A stretch of DNA of 64,000 nt from an uncultured Desulfobacterium sp. (GTDB lineage Bacteria > Desulfobacterota > DSM-4660 > Desulfatiglandales > Desulfatiglandaceae): the NCBI GenBank assembly GCA_900258555.1, contig LT984856.1, positions 236,357 through 300,356 on the forward strand, read 5' to 3'. The notes beneath the pieces were generated by a model. That model was not told where the DNA came from. It saw only the letters and a program-made list of their open reading frames with translations, and did no database searches. How positions within the stretch are numbered: position 1 is the first letter of the stretch; every line of letters begins with the position of its first letter. Shown here piece after piece: positions 1 to 9,196 of the stretch. Made by a program: the position numbers and the translations under genes.

Positions 1-1173
1 CGCGTAGACATTTTTATTGAGCATACGAGTGGCTTTGCCTTTCCTTGCCCCAAATGTCAAAGGCTGTGTTCCGTGTATGACCACACATGTGAAAGAGAGT
101 TCCGGCATTTGAATGTGTTTCAGATGGCTACATTTATCCATGTGAATCTTCCCCGGATCGAGTGTCCGGAACACGGGGTTTTGCAGATCATCTCCGGCCT
201 TGGAGAAGATAATTCGGGCATGACTTATGAATTCGAGAGCCTTGTCCTGGATCTGGAGCAAGAGTGCAGTATTGAGAGTGTTTGTCGTTTGCTGGATATG
301 AACTGGCATCCTTGCTGGGGGGTAATGAAGAGGGCGGTTGAGCGCGGCATAGAGAGAAAGGCGCATAGGATTCCGGAACGGATCGGGGTTGACGAGAAAT
401 CCTTCTCGAAAGGACATCGTTACGAAACGCTGGTCTATGATATAGACTCTGCTACGGTTGACTATGTAGGGGACAAGCGAGATCAGAACAGTCTTGAGGA
501 ATACTATAAGCAGTTTAGCCTTGAGCAACGAGAGAAGGTAAAATCCGTTGCGATGGATATGTGGGACCCCTACATTGCGGCTACCAAGGCCTACATACCT
601 GAAGCGGAGAAAAAGATTACCTTCGATCGATATCATGTCATGCGCCTCGTGGTAGACGCGGTGGATAAGGTTCGCAAGCAAGAGCATCGGGCCTTGATGG
701 AAGAGGGCAATAACATTCTGAAGGGGACCAAGTATCTGTGGTTATGGAACGAAGAAAACATCCCGCCATATCGCTGGACTGAATTTGAACACCTCCGTTC
801 ACTGGATCTCAAGGTCTGTCGTGCTCGCGCTATCAAAGACAACCTCCGTAACCTCTGGAACTATCATAAAGAAGGTTGGATGAGGAGATACTTCTCTCGC
901 TGGTATTTCTGGGCCACGCACTCTCGGCTGGGCCCGATAGTCAAGGCTGCAAAGAGCCTTAAATCTCATATTGACAATATCGTAACCTATGCCAGACACC
1001 GGATAACCAATGCCTTGGGGGAAAGCCTCAACAGCAAGATTGAGAAGGTGAAAAGGCTTGCCTGCGGCTATAGGAATCGGGACCACTACAAGACCGCTAT
1101 CTACTTTCACTGCGGAGGCCTTGATCTCTATCCGAGAAGAAAACCAGCGGCATTCCAGGTCATCAATGCATGA
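1..1173 (+). CDS. ISL3-family transposase, 5' truncated by window edge
   Basis: The frame is open from base 1, so the gene starts outside the window; only about 390 codons are seen. The visible N-terminus has a zinc-ribbon-like CPKCQRLC segment followed by the pattern of a tyrosine, basic residues and RHLN, as in ISL3 transposases. The rest is the DDE transposase core (for example GVDEKSFSKGHRY and AMDMWDPY) and the C-terminal end typical of the family. The protein would catalyse cut-and-paste movement of its own insertion sequence. Just after the stop (about 1181-1220) is a GC-rich stretch with GGGGTCACCC that may be the right end of the element, but the left end is missing so I cannot confirm the inverted repeats. 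Family assignment is from remembered sequence patterns. Confidence 0.85.
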   Translation, partial: RVDIFIEHTSGFAFPCPKCQRLCSVYDHTCEREFRHLNVFQMATFIHVNLPRIECPEHGVLQIISGLGEDNSGMTYEFESLVLDLEQECSIESVCRLLDMNWHPCWGVMKRAVERGIERKAHRIPERIGVDEKSFSKGHRYETLVYDIDSATVDYVGDKRDQNSLEEYYKQFSLEQREKVKSVAMDMWDPYIAATKAYIPEAEKKITFDRYHVMRLVVDAVDKVRKQEHRALMEEGNNILKGTKYLWLWNEENIPPYRWTEFEHLRSLDLKVCRARAIKDNLRNLWNYHKEGWMRRYFSRWYFWATHSRLGPIVKAAKSLKSHIDNIVTYARHRITNALGESLNSKIEKVKRLACGYRNRDHYKTAIYFHCGGLDLYPRRKPAAFQVINA

Positions 1174-1257
1174 CCACAACATATTGGGGTCACCCACACA
1201 AATGTGCGATGCCCCCAAAATAATAATGGCGATTTTCATTATTTTCACCAAATAGAA

Positions 1258-1848
1258 TTATTCGCAGGGCGGCGTACTTGAATTCTTTGATTTCAAGCAA
1301 AACGTATCGGGGTTCAAGAAGGAACCAGAGACTATAATTTCCCCAACAACTAATATGTCGTAATCTCCCCCGTCGAATTTTCCCCCAATAGGGTTAATCT
1401 TTCCTCCTGTTATTTCGCCTCCATTCATAGTAAGATGGACCCTAAAGTCTGGCTGGAAATTAATTGTCTCAACTTCCAGGGAATCGGTCCATGTCCCATA
1501 GCCTTCGGCAATGAAATCAGAGTCAGTGCCACCAAATACATCTATTTCAAAATCCCCCGGCGTCCAACAGTCTTCAAAAGTGTCAAGCACATACAACTTG
1601 CCCAATAGACAAGACGACTGGAAGATAACCGCACTTATATGTAGATATGCTTTGACCTTTGACGAAAATTTTTTAGGGGTTGTTTCAGAATTATCATATG
1701 AAAATTCATACCCGGTCAATTTAATGTTTAATAAAAACCATTGATCTTCCAGCGCGGTTAAATCCCGGGCGATAGAAAATTTTGGCAGTAATAAGAAACT
1801 TGTGACAATATATATAAAAACGATTGACATAAAATTTTTTGATCTCAT
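1258..1848 (-). CDS. exported protein of unknown function
   Basis: I do not recognise this protein. It is about 196 residues from the chosen start, with an N-terminal hydrophobic segment (MRSKNFMSIVFIYIVTSF) ending near SIARD that looks like a Sec signal peptide. The mature part is rich in beta-forming residues, contains four Cys residues that could make disulfides, and has several Gly/Asp-rich turns (GGEITGGKINPIGGKFDGGD). The frame stays open upstream to 1866, but an AGGGGGG ribosome-binding site sits at a good distance from the ATG at 1848, so that start is preferred. It is 27 bases downstream of another small exported protein on the same strand and may share its transcript. Confidence 0.65.
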   Translation of the reverse strand: MRSKNFMSIVFIYIVTSFLLLPKFSIARDLTALEDQWFLLNIKLTGYEFSYDNSETTPKKFSSKVKAYLHISAVIFQSSCLLGKLYVLDTFEDCWTPGDFEIDVFGGTDSDFIAEGYGTWTDSLEVETINFQPDFRVHLTMNGGEITGGKINPIGGKFDGGDYDILVVGEIIVSGSFLNPDTFCLKSKNSSTPPCE

Positions 1849-1875
1849 GGTATCCCCCCTTCTCACGCACAGTAT

Positions 1876-2301
1876 TTATTTAGAACCTTTATATCGAATG
1901 AATACCTCTCTTGCCTTTTGTGCTGCATGTCTTGCTTCTTTATGGGTTTTTCCATAAAAACCTTCTTCTCCTAACTGTATTTTGTTCCAAACTGTATCAT
2001 ATATAATCTGAGACGTCGCAATCGCCTTTACAATATCGGCTTGTTTCCCAGGAACTTTTCTCCAATCTTGGACATAACGGTTATATTTCAACATTTCTAT
2101 ATTCATTCTTTTGAATGCCATCTCAACTTCCAACCTTATAGAGGAAGGATCAGAAAAAACAACTTCTATTTCGTCTAATGCATCAAGGACCTTTTCGGTT
2201 ATCGAAATGAAATCATTAAAAGGAATGGGCTCTGCTGTGTATGCAGTCGTATATACTAATAAAAAAGCCGTCGCAATAAATAGTAAAAAGAATCTTCTCA
2301 T
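1876..2301 (-). CDS. small exported helical protein of unknown function
   Basis: A 141-residue protein with a clear signal peptide (MRRFFLLFIATAFLLVYTTAYTA, cleavage likely before EPIPF). The mature part is predicted mostly helical and charged, ending in a basic tail (ARHAAQKAREVFIRYKGSK). No motif that I can tie to a family. A GGAAGG motif directly abuts the start codon and an AAGGGAA lies further upstream. It is probably the first gene of a two-gene unit with the exported protein downstream. The 750 bases upstream are unusually AT-rich and hold no gene. Confidence 0.65.
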   Translation of the reverse strand: MRRFFLLFIATAFLLVYTTAYTAEPIPFNDFISITEKVLDALDEIEVVFSDPSSIRLEVEMAFKRMNIEMLKYNRYVQDWRKVPGKQADIVKAIATSQIIYDTVWNKIQLGEEGFYGKTHKEARHAAQKAREVFIRYKGSK

Positions 2302-3052
2302 CCTTCCGTTCCCTTTTCTTCTCTTTTGCTCAATATATTCATAAACAGCCCTAACTAATTTCCTGCAATAAAGAAAAGACCTCTCTATTTATTATTTATA
2401 ATATTGAGACGGTCCGAGGCAGCCCCTTTATCAGCCTCTTCTCCTTGATATTGAGCCTTAATTAATTCATATTTTTTTATATATTATATTCAATATTATT
2501 TCGATATATACTATTTTATTTAAATATCAATTAAGTTGAATTTGCGTTTTATTTAACTATGCACTAGTATCGCTCAAATCCTTTTCAGTGGGCTACGCTA
2601 TTTTACAATATAAATACCACCATAACTATTTTATATATAATTTTATTCTAATTGGAAAAATAACACTTAAAAACCTTTGAAATAGATAGCGGATTAATTG
2701 AATTTTAAAAGAGCGTTACCCCAATGTAACTATTCAGGTGGATAGCCTAAATGCTGAAGACTGAAGGTAAAAAATTGAATCATGCCCGATAATTAAGAAA
2801 ATATAAATCGCGAAGGCTTTGTGTAGCCACTCAGGCCTAATAAAATTGAGACCTCGCATTAACTGTCTCCTTCTGCCTTCGAACTTCAGCTAAAATACCT
2901 GAGTACTTACAAATCAATTATGAAAAATCCTATATACTCTTTACAGATTTTTTGCAATAGGCATTATTTCCATATCCCTATTTCGCCAACTTTCCCTATC
3001 ATTCTGTTTCCCATTTTCCTTTATATAATAATATCACTGGCGAAGAAGCCCC
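2302..3052. other. gene-free AT-rich stretch
   Basis: About 750 bases with no convincing coding frame. The middle (about 2450-2700) is very AT-rich with runs such as TATATATTATATTC. It separates the small exported genes from the polyferredoxin cluster. I see no clear hairpin terminator, repeat array or RNA gene in it. Confidence 0.5.
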
Positions 3053-4606
3053 CTAAAATGGAAAGCCTTTCTCTGGTTCAACCGGCTTCAGTTTTTCTTC
3101 AACCGGCGGTTTTGCTGTCTTGTGGAGATAGTTTCCCTCAACGTAAATGGCCTTGTGCGGCAGGGCGGGACATACATGTTCGCATGCTCCGCATCCTACG
3201 CATATTTCCTCATTTACCTGCGGGAGCCTCAGGTTGTTTTCAATTACCTCATGGACCGCCTTTGTCGGGCAGTGTTCCGAACATGCACAACATTCTGTCT
3301 TCTGGGTTACCACTACGCAGTTGTCTTTTATGAATTTCGCAATACCAATCTGAGTGAGTTTTTTTTCTTCCAAACTAATCGGAAGGATTGCCCCGCTCGG
3401 ACAAATCTCGCTGCATTTTTTACATTCATAATTACAAAATCCTTTTCTGTTGTCCATGACAGGAAGTAGAATTGCCCCTGATTCAAGCAACGACGGCTGT
3501 ATAACCTGACCCGGACATACGCTTACACACAGATAACAGGCGGTGCAGGAACCTCTAAAACGGGCAATGCCTTTTGAACCAGGTGGTGTTACAGCGACAT
3601 TCTTTCTGACGGGAATAAGGTTCATTTTGTAAACAACAATCCTGTTTTGGGCTAAGGCATTACGGACTGGCCTTATTGCTAGAAGAAGGATCATGGCAAG
3701 GAAGGCCCTGCGACCTTCCTTGCCTCTTCCCGCAGAAATCGTTCTGTTGCGGTCAATTGCAGAATGACTATATAGGATTGCGCCGGCAGGGCACGAATCA
3801 TAACAATTAAAGCAGCAGACACACCTGCTGAAGTCAATGGAATTGTTTACGGAGTCAATACAGTTCGACTTGCAGACCTTTTCGCAAAGGCCGCAGCCGG
3901 TGCAGAGTTCTTTATCTACACGAAATTTGAATGCAGACAGATATGATACCAATCCGAACAACGACCCGACCGGACAGATGGTATTGCAATAGAGCCTGCC
4001 TCTAATCAATGAAAGCACTGTTGCGACTGCAAAAAATATCGCCGTATACAACAGGATAGAAATCTGTATGGGCTTATATGTAAAGGGCGCAACCGAGTAG
4101 ATATCAAAATGCTCCAGCGTTGTAGCGGTGAGATTATTGAGGCTGATAAAGACAGGTCTTGCAAGGCATGTGATAATTCTTCCGAAATTACTGAAGGGGT
4201 CCAGTATGGTGATTAAGGTCATACCTGTCGTAACAAGGGCTATGACAGTGATTAACAGGACTGAATATCTCAGAAAATTATGTGCCTTTGTATAACGAAA
4301 TTTTACCTTACGGATCTTTCGTCTTACAAATATAATAATATCGAAAAAGCCGCCCAGAGGGCAGAGAAATGAGCAGTATACCCTTCCGAATATCAACAGC
4401 AGTATAAGTACTATGATAAATCCGATGAAGGCTCCACTGTATGTATTGATGAATTTTATCAGGGACGGGATAAACTGAAAAAAAACAGCGCTGTTTATAA
4501 ATGAGGATGGTACTGATCCCTTTATGTCAAGAAAGCTTATGGAGATGGCGGCGATAAAACAGATGCATACCGCCGCCCTTATCTTTTTAGCCGGGCCGTG
4601 TCTCAT
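3053..4606 (-). CDS. membrane-bound polyferredoxin (NapH/MauN-like, multiple 4Fe-4S)
   Basis: A 517-residue iron-sulfur membrane protein. The N-terminal 230 residues hold about five hydrophobic segments with an internal CSFLCPLGG and CNTICPVGS, as in the NapH/NosR/RnfB-like Fer4_5 domain. Then comes a ferredoxin pair (CTGCGLCEKVC, CVCCFNCYDSCP), another hydrophobic segment, and a C-terminal array of about four more 4Fe-4S motifs (CTACYLCVSVCP, CKKCSEICP, CCACSEHCP, CVGCGACEHVCP). It probably moves electrons between a membrane donor and a soluble partner. It lies 10 bases after a DUF362 gene, a pairing often seen in anaerobes. The electron partners are unknown. Confidence 0.85.
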   Translation of the reverse strand: MRHGPAKKIRAAVCICFIAAISISFLDIKGSVPSSFINSAVFFQFIPSLIKFINTYSGAFIGFIIVLILLLIFGRVYCSFLCPLGGFFDIIIFVRRKIRKVKFRYTKAHNFLRYSVLLITVIALVTTGMTLITILDPFSNFGRIITCLARPVFISLNNLTATTLEHFDIYSVAPFTYKPIQISILLYTAIFFAVATVLSLIRGRLYCNTICPVGSLFGLVSYLSAFKFRVDKELCTGCGLCEKVCKSNCIDSVNNSIDFSRCVCCFNCYDSCPAGAILYSHSAIDRNRTISAGRGKEGRRAFLAMILLLAIRPVRNALAQNRIVVYKMNLIPVRKNVAVTPPGSKGIARFRGSCTACYLCVSVCPGQVIQPSLLESGAILLPVMDNRKGFCNYECKKCSEICPSGAILPISLEEKKLTQIGIAKFIKDNCVVVTQKTECCACSEHCPTKAVHEVIENNLRLPQVNEEICVGCGACEHVCPALPHKAIYVEGNYLHKTAKPPVEEKLKPVEPEKGFPF

Positions 4607-4616
4607 CTGCCATCAG

Positions 4617-5537
4617 TTACAGGTTTATCTTATTGATGGCGAGCGTTGAAAGATCCATTGTGCCCACCTGTAACCTTTGGGCGCTTTTGATATAGCCGAC
4701 TTCATTGGGATCAAGCCCGAACATCCTTGTCGCGGCTGTGTCAGCCGCGACAGGGTCTGTTGCGATTATCTGTGATTTCATGACTTCAACATCAGCAACG
4801 GAAACACCCCTGGGGCCGTTTTTCTTCATTACATAATAGGCGTCTATCACTGTCAGATCCGGCCTCTTAAATGTGGCAAAGTCTGCAATGCACTGGTGCA
4901 GGTCATTTCTGTGCCAATATCCCCTGTCCCAGACAATGCCCATATGGTTTTTCATCCCTACGGTAACCTTGGCGCTCCCATGACTCTTTAGTATCGGGAC
5001 ATTGATAAAAACATCGCTTTCAAGGACCTTTTCGTGGACCTTGGCGCTCTTGAGCCTTTCACCACGCTTGATCTCGATATCACCATAGTATCCTTCCTTA
5101 TGGGCCGGGATAATCTTTCCTCCTGCCTCCTTAACCGCCTGTTCAATGCCGCTGTTCTCGTAACACTTTGCCCATTGGTCGCAGGGATGGTCAAATACAT
5201 AAACCTCCTTTGCCCCTGCATCGAGACAATGTTTGATAATCTGCCTCACCAGCTTCGGGTTGGTGTTTCCGCCCCTTTCCGGGGGGACGTCCCAACCGAT
5301 GTTGGGTTTTACCACTACGGTCTGGTTTGGCTTGACAAACCTTTTTATCCCCCCAAAGGCCTCCATGGCCTTGTCAAACATTGCATCAGGCTCTCCACCT
5401 TTAATAGCGACCATATCACAGGCCTTGTCTGCCCCTGTAACAGCTTCTACGGCCCTTGAAATCCTGGGAAGTGAAGTCAGAGACCCTGCCGCCAATCCCC
5501 AAAGTACCCCCTTTATGATAAAATCCCTTCTCTTCAT
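4617..5537 (-). CDS. DUF362 domain protein with Tat-like signal
   Basis: The start at 5537 gives a protein of about 306 residues beginning MKRRDFIIKGVLWGLAAG, a twin-arginine-type signal (RRDFIIKG), consistent with export of a folded cofactor protein. The frame is open to 5579, but that start would overlap the upstream gene; AAGGGG lies about 12 bases before the chosen ATG. The body matches DUF362 features: KPNIGWDVPPERG, VFDHPCDQW, and ILKSHGSAKVTVGMKNHMG. DUF362 proteins are often fused to or placed beside 4Fe-4S proteins, as here. The reaction is not known. Confidence 0.85.
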   Translation of the reverse strand: MKRRDFIIKGVLWGLAAGSLTSLPRISRAVEAVTGADKACDMVAIKGGEPDAMFDKAMEAFGGIKRFVKPNQTVVVKPNIGWDVPPERGGNTNPKLVRQIIKHCLDAGAKEVYVFDHPCDQWAKCYENSGIEQAVKEAGGKIIPAHKEGYYGDIEIKRGERLKSAKVHEKVLESDVFINVPILKSHGSAKVTVGMKNHMGIVWDRGYWHRNDLHQCIADFATFKRPDLTVIDAYYVMKKNGPRGVSVADVEVMKSQIIATDPVAADTAATRMFGLDPNEVGYIKSAQRLQVGTMDLSTLAINKINL

Positions 5538-5557
5538 ATTTTTATACATCCCCTTGT

Positions 5558-6784
5558 TTATATTGTCTGTCTTGTCCAACGCCTGACCAGATATGGCTTG
5601 GCCATTTCAAATGTCAGGCAGTCCTCCTCAATCGCCTCTTCCGCCTGTTTGACTGACATCCTCTTTATCTTCTTTATCACGGAAAGTGTCCTGCCAAAGT
5701 ACAGGGGAATGAGGGAATCTATCATCAGATTTCGGTCAAATTCCTTATCCCTGTAAGCAACGGCCATATCGTATAACACCCTCGCCCAAAGATCAGCAGG
5801 GAATGTATATTCCTTCTCCCTCATGTCTTTTATCTCAAACAATTTATTGCATACATCCTCTGTCAGGACTGCCCTCCAGATATCGGATTGAAGCGCAAAG
5901 CCGTCATGAAATTTATCACTCAGTTTTTTGGTGTCCACCACTATCTCCGGAGGCATTTCCGTCTCTCCCAGACCAAAGCCGTATATTGAAGTTGGCCTGC
6001 TATACTTGATCTTGTTCCAAAATGATTCAAAATGGGTCATCATATCAAAAATCGTGCCTACCACCTCCCTGAACATCGGACCGAGGTCGGTGCCGGGGTC
6101 TTTGGCCTTATGGATCTTGGGCCTGCCCATGAAAGACTGGCATACCTGGACCTTTTGAGTAACGGCAAGGGTGGTCATCCAGATATCTATCCCGAAACTG
6201 GAAACCGCATTGGTCCATCCAGTTCCATTTAAAAAGACCCTGGCCAGATTTCCGCTAAAACCGAAATCGCCTCCTATAGGCTGCCTCACCCTCCTTCCAT
6301 AAAGTGCCCTGGTCATGGGATAGGCAATAGTGTTGGTGATTGTACCATCATATTTGTGCCTGATATACAACGGGGCCACATAATCAAAGTCACTGTAAAG
6401 TGGTTCTCCCAGGTGTTTAATCCACTCAGGGGTAATGCTTTTCAGATCCGCATCTACAACAACCACGGCCTTGGCATCAAGATCAACAACCTTCTGAAAA
6501 AGGTTCAAGAAGTTATTCCCCTTACCCCTGACGCCGGGACCAGTAGAAAGATAGATCTTGGGCGTGGATGTCGGGCTGTCAAAAAATGCCTTTCTTGTAT
6601 TATCAGGGGAGTCATTATCACAGTTGATTATCACTGAAGACTTGTCGCCGAAATATCTCTTTAAGCCCTTGTCCGCCTGAGTGGTGGGATATGCAATGGA
6701 TCCTGCCTCATTGTAAGAAGGAATACATACTACTATCTCAGCCGATTTTATATTTTCCGGGTTGTGCTCAAATACCGCTGACAT
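5558..6784 (-). CDS. glycosyltransferase family 2-like protein
   Basis: A 408-residue GT-A type glycosyltransferase. The nucleotide-sugar fold is indicated by IVVCIPSYNEAGSI near residue 20, then a DxD-type metal site in VVVVDADLKSITPEWI. A GGDFGFSGNLARVF segment and FGIDIWMTTLA follow, the same order of motifs as in glucosyl-3-phosphoglycerate and mannosylglycerate synthases. An AGAGGAGAGA ribosome-binding site precedes the ATG. It follows a second GT of related type by 13 bases, so the two probably act in one glycoside pathway, perhaps a compatible solute or a polysaccharide precursor. The sugar donor and acceptor cannot be read from the sequence. Confidence 0.8.
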   Translation of the reverse strand: MSAVFEHNPENIKSAEIVVCIPSYNEAGSIAYPTTQADKGLKRYFGDKSSVIINCDNDSPDNTRKAFFDSPTSTPKIYLSTGPGVRGKGNNFLNLFQKVVDLDAKAVVVVDADLKSITPEWIKHLGEPLYSDFDYVAPLYIRHKYDGTITNTIAYPMTRALYGRRVRQPIGGDFGFSGNLARVFLNGTGWTNAVSSFGIDIWMTTLAVTQKVQVCQSFMGRPKIHKAKDPGTDLGPMFREVVGTIFDMMTHFESFWNKIKYSRPTSIYGFGLGETEMPPEIVVDTKKLSDKFHDGFALQSDIWRAVLTEDVCNKLFEIKDMREKEYTFPADLWARVLYDMAVAYRDKEFDRNLMIDSLIPLYFGRTLSVIKKIKRMSVKQAEEAIEEDCLTFEMAKPYLVRRWTRQTI

Positions 6785-6797
6785 CGTCTCTCTCCTC

Positions 6798-8216
6798 TTA
6801 TCCCCGGCAAAAGCGTCTTTTTTCCTGCTCTACGACCTCTATCAGATCGTAAAAGATATTTGGGAGCTTATTGGACACTCTTTCCCATGATACAGTCTGG
6901 GGCATTTCAAAGATCTGGTGCTCTGAACCCCGTTCAACCTTAAGGATGGTTTCGGCCAATCCGTTATCAAGGAAGGCCTTAAATTCAGGATGGGTGTTGA
7001 CATACCTCAAAAACCTCTCCGACATCCTGTATGGATCAGTAAAGACCTCGCCTGCGTAAAGGATGGAATCGCGAAAGACATTCCGCACCATATACTCTTC
7101 GTTATCCATGTTGTATTTGAGATTGCTGAAACTGGAATCATCCGCGTATTTTCTTATCATCTCTTCTGCTATTGCCTGATATGTAATGGCCAGGTCACGA
7201 AAAAAAGTATCGGAGACCTCCAGTCCCTCTTCCACAATGATCGCTGTCATCAGAGTGGTTACAATATCAACAGCCATTCGGGTAAGCCCCCTTGACGGGT
7301 CTTTGATAAATGCATCCTGATGTTTGTGGTCAAAGGGCTCTGTGCTGAACATCACCTGGGCGGCGGAAGAGGCCTTTCTGAAGACCTCTATCAGGGTGAA
7401 GATCTCTACCCCCCAGTTGGTGGCAAAACGCATCTTCTTTAACAGATCCACCTTGAAGGCCACCTCTCCTGAAAGCTGATAATGAAAACCCATCAGGAAC
7501 TCTATCAGGTTGAGCATGTTTTCCTTCTTGCTTTCAGTAAACTTCCTCTTCAGCGAAAATAGAAGCGGGTCAAGCAGCAGGCGCTTTACCCTGCCATAGA
7601 ACTCTTTGTCGGCGATCCTCGCATAATAGGCCTTGGAGAAATCATAATCCAGCACCACAACCGGATAGAAAAGCCGGTCCAACTGTTCCCGTCTAAAGGT
7701 CCGGATATCCGCATCAATGAGTCCTATGGACTGGGCGCCCATGGCAATGGCAATCCCAAAGCCCAGGAAAATGTTCTTGCCCTTTCCAGACTCATTAATT
7801 CTAAACCCCGCCTCATTGAGTTTGGCATAAATGCTGCTGAATCCAGGCCCATCATTCCACTGGATGAGGTAATTGGTTATTCCGGATGAGGCTATGAGAT
7901 CTCTTAATATAATTGCCTCTTTTTCAGTTGCGCGGTCCAGACCGAAAATAATTGTTGATACATAGGCGACGTTTTTAAGCTGTCGCAATATGTTTTTGAG
8001 CACAGGCAGATTTGCTGGATCGGTAAACTCTGTTTCAAGGAGAGGGATGATAAGTGTGGTCTTCTTCCACTTGGAATGAAGCCTGAGCTGCGCCCTCATG
8101 TGTTTGCTGTCCTGTTGAAGGATGTGAAAGGTAGTCACCCTTCCGCTGGTTTGGCAAAAGTCAGCGATGGCCGTGCTCCTCATGAAGTGTCTGAAAAAAA
8201 GGCTGTTCAGACACAA
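6798..8216 (-). CDS. GT81-like glycosyltransferase (glucosyl-3-phosphoglycerate synthase-like)
   Basis: The core resembles GpgS: GKGKNIFLGFG followed by GLIDADI (metal site), then GRVKRLLLDPLLFSL, QLSGEVAF and NWGVEIFTLIEVF in the same order as in actinobacterial GpgS. GpgS moves glucose from a nucleotide sugar to 3-phosphoglycerate, the first step to glucosylglycerate. The start is unsure: the frame opens with TTG at 8216, ATG at 8183 has no clear ribosome-binding site, and ATG at 8099 is preceded by CAGGACAG and sits just before the fold, so it is a good alternative. The first 40 residues look unlike the family. Specificity is inferred only. Confidence 0.75.
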   Translation of the reverse strand: MCLNSLFFRHFMRSTAIADFCQTSGRVTTFHILQQDSKHMRAQLRLHSKWKKTTLIIPLLETEFTDPANLPVLKNILRQLKNVAYVSTIIFGLDRATEKEAIILRDLIASSGITNYLIQWNDGPGFSSIYAKLNEAGFRINESGKGKNIFLGFGIAIAMGAQSIGLIDADIRTFRREQLDRLFYPVVVLDYDFSKAYYARIADKEFYGRVKRLLLDPLLFSLKRKFTESKKENMLNLIEFLMGFHYQLSGEVAFKVDLLKKMRFATNWGVEIFTLIEVFRKASSAAQVMFSTEPFDHKHQDAFIKDPSRGLTRMAVDIVTTLMTAIIVEEGLEVSDTFFRDLAITYQAIAEEMIRKYADDSSFSNLKYNMDNEEYMVRNVFRDSILYAGEVFTDPYRMSERFLRYVNTHPEFKAFLDNGLAETILKVERGSEHQIFEMPQTVSWERVSNKLPNIFYDLIEVVEQEKRRFCRG

Positions 8217-8219
8217 TTG

Positions 8220-8247
8220 TTAATTTTTAATTTTTAATTTTTAATTT
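8220..8247. repeat. four perfect 7-bp tandem repeats (TTAATTT)
   Basis: Four uninterrupted copies of TTAATTT lie directly upstream of the glycosyltransferase frame. The 7-base period also appears in the fold-back elements at 17.1 and 18.1 kb and in a TTTTGAA-type run near 18745. It could be promoter-proximal slippage-prone DNA. Confidence 0.9.
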
Positions 8248-8457
8248 AAAAAGGAACTATTTTAACAAAACTTGCTTGATTTCGTTGCCGGCAAACAATA
8301 TTCGGGCTAATGACTGACAATGATATTTGAGATAACTCTAGCCGATACACCGCCATTTGTCAACTTCCCGGCCTTGTGTTCTGATTTTTCTTGAACGGTT
8401 CAAATGTAACTGGTAACTTTTTACAGGGACAAATGAATCTTTTCGGGGAGCAGTAGA

Positions 8458-9015
8458 GTGATTCCGACAAATGATGAATGTTTTCGACTTATGTCAAGGT
8501 ATGAGATGCTCGACAATATCAGGGCACATTCGCTGGTGGTTGCAAAGGTTGCACACCTGCTGGCTAGAAACCTGTTTAAAGTCGGGGTGGATATCTCTGT
8601 GGAAATGGTTACTGCCGGCGCCCTGATGCATGACATCGGGAAGACCGCATCCTTAAAGACAGGTCAGGATCATTCCAAATTAGGAAGACAAATTTGCATT
8701 GAAAATGACCTCCACGAAATAGCAGATATCGTTGGGGAGCATGTCAGGCTGAAAGACTATTATATCTATGGCTGTTATTCCGCAAAGGAGATCGTTTTTT
8801 ACTCCGACAAGCGTGTTACCCATGACACCATTGTCAGCCTGGAAGATCGCCTGACTTACATCATTGGACGATATGGAAAAAATCGGGAAAATCTGGAAAA
8901 TGCAATAAGAGTGAATTTTGAACTTTGCAAGAGGGTCGAAAAAAAGCTGCTCGGCAAATTGGATTTCGCCTCGGAAGAGCTGGCCATTTTGGCAACTGGC
9001 GAGGAAATCGCATAA
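8458..9015 (+). CDS. HDIG-type HD domain phosphohydrolase
   Basis: A 185-residue protein with the HD metal-site pattern: His24 in RAHSLVVAKVAHLLA, then the HD pair H58-D59 in GALMHDIGK, then HSKLG and a later GEHV. HD proteins of this size hydrolyse phosphate esters or nucleotides; the substrate here is unknown. It starts with GTG at 8458, supported by GGGGAG eight bases upstream. It stands alone on the plus strand between two minus-strand clusters and has no obvious partner. Similar small HDIG proteins are common in deltaproteobacteria. Confidence 0.85.
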   Translation: MIPTNDECFRLMSRYEMLDNIRAHSLVVAKVAHLLARNLFKVGVDISVEMVTAGALMHDIGKTASLKTGQDHSKLGRQICIENDLHEIADIVGEHVRLKDYYIYGCYSAKEIVFYSDKRVTHDTIVSLEDRLTYIIGRYGKNRENLENAIRVNFELCKRVEKKLLGKLDFASEELAILATGEEIA

Positions 9016-9196
9016 CCGGATTGCGGGTTACGAGTCAATATCATTAACTTAAGGATATCGAACAAGGAATTCCGAATTAAAATGTAACAACTTAAAATAA
9101 AAAAGAAATTTCCTTGCTTATATATTCTACATTCATTATTCAATATCCTGCGGTTCAAGATGCTTCGCTCACGGCGGCAAATCCGGCTGCCATAGC

